Part shown: positions 10,395 through 20,466 of the stretch, one piece after another | Position numbering within the stretch: the stretch's first letter is position 1 | Layout: the number at the start of each line of letters is the position of its first letter | Notes under the pieces: model-generated | Seen by the model: the letters and a program-made list of their open reading frames with translations, nothing else | What the model was told of the DNA's origin: nothing | Databases searched by the model: none | Origin: Aplectana chamaeleonis | Taxonomy: Eukaryota; Nematoda; Chromadorea; Rhabditida; Cosmocercidae | Length of the DNA: 64,000 nucleotides | Assembly (NCBI GenBank): GCA_029168955.1 | Contig: JAPDOI010001804.1 | Coordinates: 1 to 64,000, forward strand | Direction of reading: 5' to 3' | Position numbers and translations under genes: made by a program

Positions 10395-11248
10395 AGAAAT
10401 GGGAAAACTTTCTCATCAAGAAGAAAATTACACCTCTTGTAGCGACCGATATCGATCTTTGTAATTTTTTGTCCGAACTAGTAGAGGAAGATTTAAGCTA
10501 CTCCTCTATCGCATCACATAAGGCGGCCATTACAACTATATCGGATTTATTGCTGAAAACCAGTTGGGGTGCAAGCGCGTTGGTGACTAGGTTCATGAAA
10601 GGACTCTATCGGGTCAAACCCCCAAGAGCTAAATATTCAGCGATGTGGGATATAGATAAGGTACTTGAGTACATCCACAGGTTGGGCGTCAACATAAATT
10701 TGTCTCTAAAAGCCCTCACGCTAAAACTGACAATGTTACTCGCTCTATGCTCACCTAAACGCGTATCGGAAATCTGTTCATTGTCGATAACAAGCCTTCA
10801 GAAGGGGACTTTACGTTGGACCTTTTTTATTGATTATCGTAACAAGAACAGAAATTTTGGTCCCCCACAAACTGCGGTGTATGAAGCTTTTGAGGAAGAC
10901 ACATTACTCTGTCCAGTTAGAGCGCTAGAAGACTACCTGCGGGCTACGGATAGAATTCGCGGTGAGGAGCACCGCTTGCTGATTTCTTATGTCCCACCGC
11001 ACAAAAAAGTGACGTCTTCTACCGTAGCGCGCTGGATTAAGACAACACTAGCAGACGCGGGCGTCGAGAAGGGCTTCTCAGCCCACTCCACTCGATCTGC
11101 CAGCACATCGAAAGCTTGCAGGCAGGGAATATCCATTAAGGAAATAATGGGCGCAGCATCGTGGGCTCCTGGAGGTTCAACCTTCCAAAGATTCTATAAC
11201 AAGGAGCTCACTCTCAACTCGTATCAGAAATCGATCTTAACAAAGTGA
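10034..11248 (+). CDS. DIRS tyrosine recombinase
   Basis: Site-specific recombinase that would integrate the circular DIRS DNA intermediate. The N-terminal SAM-like core-binding segment is visible (WAASTRRQYNSALKKWENF, SLKALTLKLTMLLALCSPKR). The catalytic set follows: Arg about residue 243 (PKRVSE), HSTR with His 351 and Arg 354, Trp near 377 (AASWAPGGS) and nucleophile Tyr 388 (FQRFYNKEL). The frame is uninterrupted and all expected catalytic residues are present, so this protein may be functional. The first 70-90 residues overlap pol in another frame, and the true start may be internal. Confidence 0.88.
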   Translation: MGDLRLRLSAIRPGRKSDTEGDTRPDIHHPRSSSMENTILVPAPATARERSSSTSSQQKSTLDGRFHGTAPPPSRPERFRNVSLDNLAALWEAKGCNKLAVDTIVASWAASTRRQYNSALKKWENFLIKKKITPLVATDIDLCNFLSELVEEDLSYSSIASHKAAITTISDLLLKTSWGASALVTRFMKGLYRVKPPRAKYSAMWDIDKVLEYIHRLGVNINLSLKALTLKLTMLLALCSPKRVSEICSLSITSLQKGTLRWTFFIDYRNKNRNFGPPQTAVYEAFEEDTLLCPVRALEDYLRATDRIRGEEHRLLISYVPPHKKVTSSTVARWIKTTLADAGVEKGFSAHSTRSASTSKACRQGISIKEIMGAASWAPGGSTFQRFYNKELTLNSYQKSILTK

Positions 11249-11255
11249 TTTGAAC

Positions 11256-11356
11256 GAGCCATCTTGATATTTACGAACTATAGATTATAATATTATATTA
11301 TGCAATACTTGTTGCAGTATAATATTTATTATTATCTATAGTGAGTAAATATCAAG
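11256..11356. repeat. DIRS internal complementary region (ICR)
   Basis: 11256-11291 is the exact reverse complement of the left terminus 3671-3706 (36 bases). 11288-11356 is the reverse complement of the right terminus 11802-11870 (69 bases). The two halves share TAAT at the junction. This is the structure proposed in DIRS1 to align both linear ends for circle formation. It begins 8 bases after the recombinase stop. Confidence 0.88.
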
Positions 11357-11653
11357 TGCCCTCCCATTCCCACCCTGAACGATTTCCTATAGATGGTTTG
11401 ATTCAGGCGAAATGCAACCTCCACTCGCCCACGCACAACGAGAACGGAGAAGGAGGGCAGCTCCAACTGGAAGGGAAGAAAGCCTACAGCGGGCAAGGAC
11501 TTCGCTTCTAAGGCGTCCAGGATCGTCAAGAAACGGAAGTAGAAACATTCCGATTTGTTATTGTTAGGTTGTTGCATGAAATGTTCACAGTTCATATTCA
11601 TCGGCAACAACCGTGCGTGATTCCCTTCGCCAGATTATCGTGCTCTCCCTTCA

Positions 11654-11870
11654 GCAAAACTGGTGCAGGGGTGTCGGCCAGGACGCGGGTCGATATTCTC
11701 CCGCACGATCAAATCGTGATTGGGGCAGGTCAACCGCGCCCTTTTGACCGACACACTTCAAACTGTGAGGAACCAGGCAAAGCCAGGAAGCAAAGAGCCA
11801 TCTTGATATTTACTCACTATAGATAATAATAAATATTATACTGCAACAAGTATTGCATAATATAATATTA
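11654..11870 (-). repeat. DIRS right inverted terminal repeat
   Basis: Reverse complement of the left ITR for about 177 bases, followed by a 37-base AT-rich extension absent from the left end. The left and right ends differ at TTCG versus GTGA next to the conserved TAAATATCAAG. The last 69 bases are complementary to the ICR. Confidence 0.85.
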
Positions 11871-12498
11871 TCGCCGTTGTGGGCGTTAACACGGTGACAC
11901 CCCAGAACTGTTGATACCCGCAGCTTATCCTTGCCGTCTAAGTGCTCTTTGATTCTAACCCAGAGCGGCCGCGAAGTCTCACCAATATATTGCTCGCCGC
12001 ACAGCTGGCACGAGATCCTGTAGACCACACCGCATGCAGTGCAATCTCCCTCTCTACCAGTTGGGCAGACCACACAATTGGGAGTTGTGCAAATGCGGTC
12101 ATATAGACGGTTTCGGATGAGGCGGTTTTTGAGGTTATTTGGAGGAATGTCAGCAATGGCGACAGAGCTTTCCAGACCGGCTTTGCGTAGGCATTTTCGC
12201 AGAGATTTGCTCACTTCATCCGAAATGAGGGGCATTTTTATGGGAATTTTGCCATCAACTGCTGATTCCTGCTCTTCGCGGCGTGCGGCTGAGCCTCTGG
12301 ATCTGCGCAGAACCATACTGGGGGGATATCCGTTAAGAGCAGCAATTTCTTGCGCCATTTGAACAGATTCTTTTCGCTCGTTTTCTCCGGTAAAGACACA
12401 TTTCGCCGTTCGATACATATTTTTAACAACCGCCCTTTTTGTTTGTGAGGGGTGTGCTGATCGGTAATGAACAATTATGTTTTTGTTACTTGGTTTGT
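11871..12498 (-). pseudogene. PLE copy A GIY-YIG region, 5'-truncated
   Basis: Minus-strand GIY-YIG nuclease region with CTTPNCVVCPTG, CTACGVVYRISC and EQYIGETSRPLWVRIKEH, i.e. both GVVY and YIG halves of the motif and the downstream Arg. It is open from 12418 to the DIRS junction. It matches 558-1200 closely and continues after the DIRS element at 3670. Similarity to copy B stops near 12498, so the RT part of copy A is absent. Confidence 0.8.
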
Positions 12499-12691
12499 GT
12501 TTTTGTTGTATAACGATTGAAGATGAAGATAAAATATTGATAATAATTTTTTCATATAACAGTGATAATATATTGCTAATGTGATGACATGATAGTGATG
12601 AGAATAATGAATCGAAGGAGATACAATCGACGTGATGGAGGTGGCGGGCCCCGCGCTATTCTGCAAAAATGACCCAGCGCGGTGCCGTTGA

Positions 12692-12772
12692 AGAATTTTA
12701 GCCTCGCGCTGGGGCGCAAACAGCGCCAGGCTAGGATGGGGGCGCCGCCTCGCGCTGTTTGCGCCCCAGCGC
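12692..12772. repeat. GC-rich hairpin
   Basis: Arms CGCGCTGGGGCGCAAACAGC and its complement GCTGTTTGCGCCCCAGCGC flank a GC-rich loop of about 30 bases. It could form a stable cruciform. I cannot assign it to a family. Confidence 0.6.
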
Positions 12773-13262
12773 AGCGCTGTCCGAATGTCAGAGCAAGTGC
12801 TCAGTTTGCGTTGTGCTTGATGTCTTCCATGTATCATCCGTAACATTTTCCACATATTTTTTTTCTTTCAGGGCTATTTGCTAAACGAAAGTGTTTTCTG
12901 TCAATTCACATGTAAATCTAAACTGTTTTGCTTCGCTATAAAAAGGCTATTCGCTATTGGCGAATAATGTTATCCGGTTCACTCCCCCAATGGACTCATT
13001 GGCCGTGGGACAGATTTTTGCATTGGAGCACGCTTTTCGCGCTAGCCTCCCAATCTCCTCAGAAAGTATCAGTATTACAATTTCGCAGGATTTCTCTATC
13101 GTACGAGCTAATTTCAAGGATAGAACGGCTCAGTTAGCATGTATAACTGATTTAGACATAGTTCGATTGTACAACAGCGAAATGTATCGCTGAAGAATTA
13201 TAATGAAAACATCATATTTTATTACCATGTTTTAGGCATAAGTGACGTATATAAATATCGCC

Positions 13263-13402
13263 CATCACTGATCGAGAGATCGCCGCGTCGAACACACGTG
13301 GCACGCACGCAAGTGAGGAGGTAATGATGGTATCATTGCCTCCTCGCTTGCGTGCGTACCACGTGTGTTCGACGCTGCGATCTCTTGACCAGTGATCGAT
13401 CA
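13263..13402. mobile_element. Palindromic MITE, family 1 copy a
   Basis: Nearly complete palindrome of two arms of about 68 bases, starting ATCACTGATCGAGAGATCGC and returning as GCGATCTCTTGACCAGTGAT, with a few unpaired bases in the middle. A second copy with the same arms is at 33031-33174. It has no coding capacity and is presumably mobilised in trans. Confidence 0.75.
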
Positions 13403-14304
13403 TATGATTATGAGTGTACTATTCTAGAACCGTTTTAGACGCAGAATCCGATTACCGTCTTCGCATCTGCCTAAAACCACTCTGCAAAAAGTTATACGCG
13501 TTTTTCAAAGAAATTTTTTGTGAAAAATTTTCCCTATGAAATTTTTTGGGTGTTTTGAAAAAAATGTAGGATTCGGCTCAAAACTTCTATGTAGGGGTAA
13601 TCTAGGGTGCTGAAAACGAATCTGGAGTCCTTTTGTCGAAGTTATGAAGGTTACGGTAGGTACCATACCATTTAGGGAGCAAAACGTACCTCAATAATTC
13701 GGAAATCGACGAGTGGACGCTGAATTCATGTTCACCGCCCCGAATAACGCCCGCATACAAACTTTGAGTCAAATCTAGGACTCTGACCAAACTACCGTAT
13801 ACCCACCGTAATCTACCGTAGCCTGTCGAAAATCGAGAAACAGACTCCAGATTCGTGTTTAGCACTCCAAATAACCTAGAGAACACAGTTTGGGCCATAT
13901 CTGTCGTAGCACTCCGGAAATCGTCAAAAGTCGCGATTTGCCATCTAAGTTTTCACTGATGGGAAGCTTCGAACGAATCAAGTCCAAAACTTTGGAAAAC
14001 CGGAAATTAAATCCTAGATTTTGAATCCGAGAACTTTCCTATTTTTAAAAGCAAGCTGTCCCACTTTAATCTAAGGTCATTGCATGGGGCAGATGGCCGC
14101 TCCTTCTGCTGAATCTTTACACACGGGGCTTTATCGTACGAGTGTTTTATTTGCTTTTTGTTCTGTTTGCCTGCGTACGCGGGTTACCGTATTTAGCCTT
14201 TCTTCACATACATTCCGTATGTTTCTTTATTGCAAAATAAAGCTATTGAATTGAAAACTTCTAGTTGAGTTGGTGGAAAATTTTCCGTGCGCCTTATGAG
14301 TAGA

Positions 14305-14432
14305 GCAGGCACCGAAAAGAATTCCATCTGAACGCTTGCCACCCTCCTCGGCTGCAGCTGATTGGTGGGCGGGCATCGGCTGCGTGCGGCGCGCGTCGCG
14401 TCTGGCTGGCGCTGTGCCAACACCACAGCCGT
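14305..14432 (-). repeat. Dispersed repeat, copy 1
   Basis: Its reverse complement matches 15368-15466, including GCCGCACGCAGCCGATGCCC and CCAATCAGCTGCAGCCGAGG. The core is GC-rich and strongly conserved while flanks differ. The function is unknown: it could be a MITE or a conserved promoter-type block with a CCAAT box. Confidence 0.6.
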
Positions 14433-15367
14433 CCTCGCTTGTCATTCAATGACTCCAAAGTTTTCGACCGAATTCTGACCCTGATTCAATTTCGTGAACG
14501 GGATCAACTGTAAGCTGTTGTAATCGAAGCAACAGGATAAATACAACAGGGAGTATAGGCGAACACACTTAGCTAAATTATTTCACCAGTGAATAGGAAT
14601 GAAAACGACATAATCACAACGTTGATAGAATCTTGATGGTTGGAGAATAAGCAGTGGAGCTTGTATTGTCATTCATCCCTTTCCAATACCAAACGTGCAG
14701 ATCACATTACTTCATTTCTGTGGCAATTTTTTTGTCCAGCAGCGAGATGTTATGGTTCTTATTTAGATCTCTTTGTGGGAGGGGGTTCCCAAAATGGACT
14801 GATAGTCTCCTCCCACCAAGAGATGTAAACAGTACCGATGTTATTCTATCATCGTCTTCAGGAAAAAGCTCTTCACGCACAGTTTCCTCGGTGGCAGACT
14901 AACCCATTGATAGGATTGGAGGAAGGGGGGGGGGCGAAGGTGCAAAACTTTTTGCACAGAATCAAGCCTAATGAGGGATGTTCCATTTTGCGGCCGTTTC
15001 TAAAAGTTGTGCCTAGGGCACCTATAGTTCAGCGTTCAGTACCTTTGAAAAGTTTACTCAATTTCCAACTCTTTAAGATGTGAGTCGTCGCAAAGGGACG
15101 TCTTGAGCATAGCAGCATGTATCTTAGTCTATATCCAGTAGCCAAAGATGTATGATCTAGTAGGCAAAGATGTGATTCGTGGAAACGATTTGCCAAATGG
15201 TTTCACTTCTTTACCCCCCTCCCACTTCTGTGTTTGTTATGCATCCTATTCATTGCATTAGTATACAAATACTATATACTATATGTATACTATATACTTG
15301 TGTGTTTCTTCATTTCTTAATAAAGTCGTAGAATGGACAGGCGATGGGAGTTTTCGAAACGACGACG

Positions 15368-15466
15368 TTGGCAATGCGCCAGCCAGACGTGACGTGCGCC
15401 GCACGCAGCCGATGCCCGCCGACCAATCAGCTGCAGCCGAGGAGGGTGGCAAGCGTTCAGATGAAA
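15368..15466 (+). repeat. Dispersed repeat, copy 2
   Basis: Inverted partner of 14305-14432. Both copies have AATAAAG about 60-100 bases away on the side that is upstream in this orientation, suggesting the repeat unit is longer than the conserved core. Confidence 0.6.
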
Positions 15467-16175
15467 GAATTCCCTTGGAAAATTTCTTCGCGAAAACAAA
15501 AATCATGGGAATTCTTGTTTGTTAGGATCCCATTTACGGCTCCACCCATGGAAAATTTGCGAAGTAGTTCATTGCATAAGCTTCTGAAACGAACGATTTC
15601 TGTGTATACACCGTGGTTTTCCACACTCCGCAAGGTGCTCACCAACCCGAAGTTTTCCTTCCCTTGCAAAATCAGGAGAGTCAGGAGGCCTATGAAGTCA
15701 ATAATGAACACAACGTGAGATTTCCAGTTTGAGTGCCCCTTTCTAAGCTATCACGTCTAGAGTTCGAGGACCTTAGGCTTGAAAGTTTGAAAAAATCGCT
15801 GCGCTCACAATTTCTGATGTGATCCAACCTCTACATGGATGGCCTAGTACGCTCCAGAGCGAAATCGTACCGGAAACGCTCGTGATTGAACTGGAGCCAA
15901 ATGCACATGTCTCACCGCCCGACCCCGCGAAGCCACTCTGTGATTTGACGAAATTGACCAATCAAAGGTGGCCTTCTCGGGGACGGGGACGGGCGAGAAG
16001 AAATGTGCATACGGCCCCTGAATGAAGCTGCGAAGCGGTTTCGATGCCGAGGGAAACGGGCTTTGGGTCCTGAAGCGATTGCCGGAATACGGTAGCCAAA
16101 ATACGCCGAAGTCCTACCATCAATGGCTTTAGGATATAATATATTGGGCCGTTTATGGCCTGCACACTTCTGGTT

Positions 16176-17175
16176 TAGTCTCACACACTTTCCTCGGCGC
16201 TCTGCGCACTTTCATTTGGGGTCCCACACACTTTCCCCAACGCTCTGTTCATTCACAGTTGGGTCCCGTCCACCTTTCTCGGCGCTGTGTGCACTCCCAG
16301 TTGGGTCACGTCAGAATTTCCCGGCGTTCTGTGTACTCCTAAATGAATCCCGTCCACCTTTCTCGGAGCTATGTGCACTTCCAGTTGAGTCTCGTCCAAA
16401 TTTCCCGTCGTTCTGTGCACTCCCAGTTGGATCCTGTCCACCTTTCCCGGCGTTCTGTGCACTGCTAGTTTTGTCCCGCCCACCTTTCCGGCGCTATGTG
16501 CACTCCCAGTTGAGTCCCGTCCAAATTTCCCGTCGTTCTGTGCACTCCCAGTTGGGCCTTGTCTACCTTTCCCGGCGTTCTGTGCACTCCTAGTTGGATC
16601 CCACCCACCTTTCCCTGCGCTATGTGCACTCCAGCTTGGGTCCCGTCCGAATTTCCCGGCGTTCTGTGCATTCTAGTTGAATCCCGCCCACCTTTCCCTG
16701 CGCTATGTGCACTCCGAGTTGGATCCCGCCCACCTTTCCCTGCGCTATGTGCACTCCAGCTTGAGTCCCGTCCGAATTTCCCATCGTTCTGTGCTCTCCC
16801 AGCTGGGTCCTGTCCACCTTTCCCTGCGTTCTGTGCACTCCTAGTTGGATCCCGCCCACCTTTCCCTGCGCTATGTGCACTCCAGCTTGGGTCCCGTCCA
16901 AATTTCCCGGCGTTCTGTGCACTCCCAGTTGGGTCCCGTCTAAATTTCCCGGCGTTCTGTGCACTCCTAGTTGGATCCCGCCCACCTTTCCCTGCGCTAT
17001 GTGCACTCCAGCTTGGGTCCCGTCCAAATTTCCCGGCGTTCTGTGCACTCCCAGTTGGGTCCTGTCCACATTTCCCGGCGTTCTGTGCACTCCTAACTGA
17101 ATCCCGCCCACGTTTTCAGCGCTATGCGCAATCTTTGTTAGGCTCCGCCCACTTTTTTCTAGCGTTTGGCGCTGT
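16176..17175. repeat. 42-bp satellite array 1
   Basis: About 24 tandem units of roughly 42 bases with the pattern TTTCCCGGCGTTCTGTGCAC, CTCCCAGTTGGGTCCCGTCC. The unit is related to the arrays at 18.4-29.4 kb but diverged. Because 42 is a multiple of 3, open frames run across the array on both strands. These are not evidence of a gene. Confidence 0.9.
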
Positions 17176-17515
17176 TAAATCTGTGTTCCGCACTCGAATC
17201 ATGCGGTTTCTGATGGACGTGAGGCACAATTCTTTTGAAACCAATTCTTATCACGTTATCACTCCATTTCTTTGAAAATACCGACCAAGCTTCTTATCAC
17301 TAAATTCCTCCAGACATTCACACACACACACACTTTTTAAAATTCGCGAATTTTTTTATATCTCGAGACCCAAAATACGGATTTTTCTGAAATTCGGGCA
17401 ATGTGCAGAACCTTTACGGCTCTATCTATCGTGAAAATGCCGAGTTTCAAGATATCTCCCGAACCGAGATTCTGAAATGAGGGGTGTGCGCAGAGGCAAT
17501 CCCTTTCCAAACCAC

Positions 17516-18223
17516 AATTATCTAACTGTTTTGCTTTGCTTCGGATTAGTATGATTTGGAAATGAAACATTTGTGAGAAACTCGTTAAAAGAAGTGAAAT
17601 GTCCTATGCTACTAATTTGGCATCGGGATAAACTCGAAAGAAGCGCTAAAAACTCAGTGAAATGATTCATCGTTGATTTGGCTGTGCACTTCTTTACTAA
17701 ACAACAAAAATTGAGTGTGACATTGAAAAACCAAATCACGCTCTTGTTACTGAGCATTTATGTATTCGTGTGACAGCAGTTCTCTTAGTTGACGACATTC
17801 GCATAAACACACTACGTGATGTTATGCCCACTTTCATGAATTGATAGTCAATCGGAAGCGAACGCGTCAAATAATTTAGTAATGCTTGAAAATCAATATT
17901 TCTGAATGGATGAGGTGGGAGACACAACATAATTTTGCAAGGACCTGAGACTTGTTAACCTAAACTGCAAGCGTTAGGTTGATTTCAGAAGAGAAGCGCG
18001 TGATTTGGTTTTTCAATGTCACACTCAATTTTTGTTGTTTAGTAAACAAGTGCACAGCCAAATCAACGATGAATCATTTCACTGAGTTTTTAGCGCTTCT
18101 TTCGAGTTTATTCCCATGCCAAATCAGTAGCATAAGACATTTCACTTCTTTTCACGAGTTTCTCACAAATGTTTCATTTCCAAATCATACTAATCCGTAG
18201 CAAAGCAAAACAGTTAGATAATT
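17516..18223. mobile_element. Foldback element with about 235-bp inverted arms
   Basis: The left arm starts AATTATCTAACTGTTTTGCT and the right arm ends GCAAAACAGTTAGATAATT. The arms (17516-17750 and 17988-18223) are inverted repeats with few differences, separated by about 235 bases of unrelated sequence. No transposase is present. It is a non-autonomous DNA transposon by structure. Confidence 0.8.
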
Positions 18224-18439
18224 TCACTTTATTTTAGCAAAGTTTCCTTTTAAAGGCACATTACACCCTCAGATATGACCTTTCAAATGTTCATGCAGTT
18301 GTGTAGTAGACCCCTCTTGCATAACACTTGCCCACCCCTTCTACCACCACCACATTTCACACCCTTTTTCATGGTTTCCGTACCCAATAACGACTAGATG
18401 AACGGATGAATCACAATCGCGTTTTCGATTTTCACTTCC

Positions 18440-20458
18440 TTGCCGGGCCTCCCAGTTGGGTCGAACACACGATCCGTAACGCTTGGCGTACTCGCAGTTG
18501 GGTCCCGCCCTCTTTCCCCGGCGCTTGGCGCTTTTTAAGTCGAGTCCCACACACTTTACCCGGCGCATGGCGCACTCCCAGTTGGGTCCCTCACGCTTTG
18601 CTCGGCGCTTGGCGTACCCGAAGTTGGGTCCCGCACAGATTCTCTGGCGCTTTGTTTGCTCCCAGTTAGATCCCGCACACGTTCCCCGGCGCTTGGCGCA
18701 CTCCCAGTTGGGTCCCGCATACGTTGCCCGGCGCTTGGCGCACTTATAGCTGGGTTCCGCACACGTTTACCGTCGCTTAGCGCACTTAAATTTGGGTCCC
18801 GCACACCTTCCCGGCGCTTGGCGCTCTTCTAGTGTGGTTCCGAACACGTTCTTGGCGCTCGGCGCACTTCTAGTTGGGTCCCGCACACGTTCCCCGGCGC
18901 TCAACACAGTTCTAGTTGGGTCCCGCATACGTTGCCCGGCGCTTGGCGCACTTCTAGATGGGTCCCGCACACGTTCTCCGGCACTTGGCGCACTTCTAGA
19001 TGCGTCCCGCATACATTCCCCCGGCGCTTGGCGCGCTTATAATTTGGTCCCACACACGTTGTCGGTGCTTGGCGCACTTCTAGATGCGTCCCGCATACAT
19101 TCACCGGCGCTTGGCGCACTTAAATTTTGGTCCCACACACGTTGTCGGTGCTTGGCGCACTTCTAGTTGGATCCCGCACACGTTCTCCGGCACTTGGCGC
19201 ACTTCTGTTTGGGTCTCGCACACGTTCCCCGGCGCTCAGCGCACTTCTATTCGCGACCCGAACACATTTCCCGAAGCTCAGCGGACTTTAACTTGGGTCC
19301 TACACACGTTTCCCGGCGCTTGGCGCACTCCTAGTTGAGTACCGTAAACGTTCCCCGGCGCTCAGCACAGTTCTAGTTGGGTCCCGCATACGTTGCCCGG
19401 CGCTTGGCGCACTTATAGCTGGGTTCCGCACACGTTTACCGTCGCTTAGCGCACTTAAATTTTGGTCCCGCACACCTTCCCGGCGCTTGGCGCACTTCTA
19501 GATGGGTCCCGCACACGGTCCCCGGCACTTGGCGCACTTCTAGATGCGTCCCACATACATTTCCCCGGCGCTTGGCGCACTTATAGTTTGGTCCCACACA
19601 CGTTGTCGGTGCTTGGCGCACTTCTAGATGCGTCCCGCATACATTCCCCGGCGCTTGGCGCACTTATAGTTCGGTCCCACACACGCTTTCGGTGCTTGTC
19701 GCACTTCTAGTTAGATCCCGCACAGGTTCTCCGGCACTTGGCGCACTTCTGTTTGGGTCTCGCACGTTCCCCGGCGCTCAGCGCACTTCTATTCGCGACC
19801 CGAACACATTTCCCGAAGCTCAGCGGACTTTACTTGGGTCCTACACGTTTCCCGGCGCTCGGCGCACTCCTAGTTGAGTACCGTAAACGTTCCCCGGCGC
19901 TCAGCACAGTTCTAGTTGGGTCCCGCATACGTTGCCCGGCGCTTGGCGCACTTATAGCTGGGTTCCGCACACGTTTACCGTCGCTTAGCGCACTTAAATT
20001 TGGGTCCCGCACACCTTCCCGGCGCTTGGCGCACTTCTAGTGTGGTTCCGAACACGTTCTTGGCGCTCGGCGCACTCCTAGTTGAGTACCGTAAACGTTC
20101 CCCGGCGCTCAGCACAGTTCTAGTTGGGTCCCGCATACGTTGCCCGGCGCTTGGCGCACCTCTATTTAGGTCTTGCACACGTTCCCCGGCGTTTGGCGTA
20201 CTTCTGTTTGGGGCACACGTTTCCCGTCGCTTGGCGCGCTTAAATTTGGGTCCCGAACACCTTCCCGGCGCTTAGCGCACTTCTAGATGGGTCCCGCACA
20301 CGTTCTCCGGCACTTGGCGCACTTCTGTTTGGGTCCCGCGCACGTTTCCCGTCGCTTGGCGCACATAAATTTGGGTCCCGCACACCTTCCCGGCGCTTGG
20401 CGCACTTCTAGATGGGTCCCGAACACGGTCCGCGGCACTTGGCGCACTTCTAGATGCG
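18440..20458. repeat. 42-bp satellite array 2
   Basis: About 48 units with the consensus pattern CCGGCGCTTGGCGCACTTCT followed by AGTTGGGTCCCGCACACGTT. Subtypes recur in the same order in arrays 2, 3 and 4, so multi-unit blocks have been copied together. It directly abuts LINE A1 at 20459. Confidence 0.92.
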
Positions 20459-20466
20459 GATCCAAG

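Larger units (their letters stand above)
3671..11870 (+). mobile_element. Complete DIRS retrotransposon with nested RTE
   Basis: DIRS elements integrate by a tyrosine recombinase rather than an integrase and make no target duplication. This one has a left inverted terminal repeat (ITR, 3671-3847), ORF1 with two introns (4167-5109), RT/RNase H (5042-10394), a tyrosine recombinase (10034-11248), an internal complementary region (11256-11356) and a longer right ITR (11654-11870). The PLE host sequence is restored across the insertion (GGCGATAAT / TTCCCATG) without duplication. Net of the 3.3 kb RTE insertion it is about 4.9 kb, normal for the group. The ITR/ICR layout is DIRS1-like, not the split direct repeats of PAT elements, which are the DIRS type I associate with nematodes. 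Confidence 0.85.
12499..16175. other. Intergenic stretch without a recognisable gene
   Basis: No open frame here resembles a known protein. The stretch contains a GC-rich hairpin, one palindromic MITE and an inverted pair of dispersed repeats, listed separately. The rest is mixed-composition sequence with AT-rich runs (about 13490-13570) and a TATAC-rich patch at 15260-15300. I see no tRNA or rRNA. Confidence 0.6.

Noticed and set aside
11287..11872. A 585-bp MITE with 69-bp inverted ends next to the DIRS element
   Set aside because: Its right half is the inverted copy of the DIRS left end and its left end forms the ICR. It is the 3' part of the DIRS element, not a separate MITE.
16559..17275. 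Long open frames with a 14-residue repeat (also at 18.4-20.4 and 28.1-29.4 kb)
   Set aside because: The satellite unit is 42 bp, a multiple of three, so any frame without a stop in one unit stays open on both strands. There is no start context, splice sites or composition of a real protein.
18440..20458. CRISPR-like regular repeats
   Set aside because: Units are contiguous without unique spacers, and the sequence is clearly from an animal genome.
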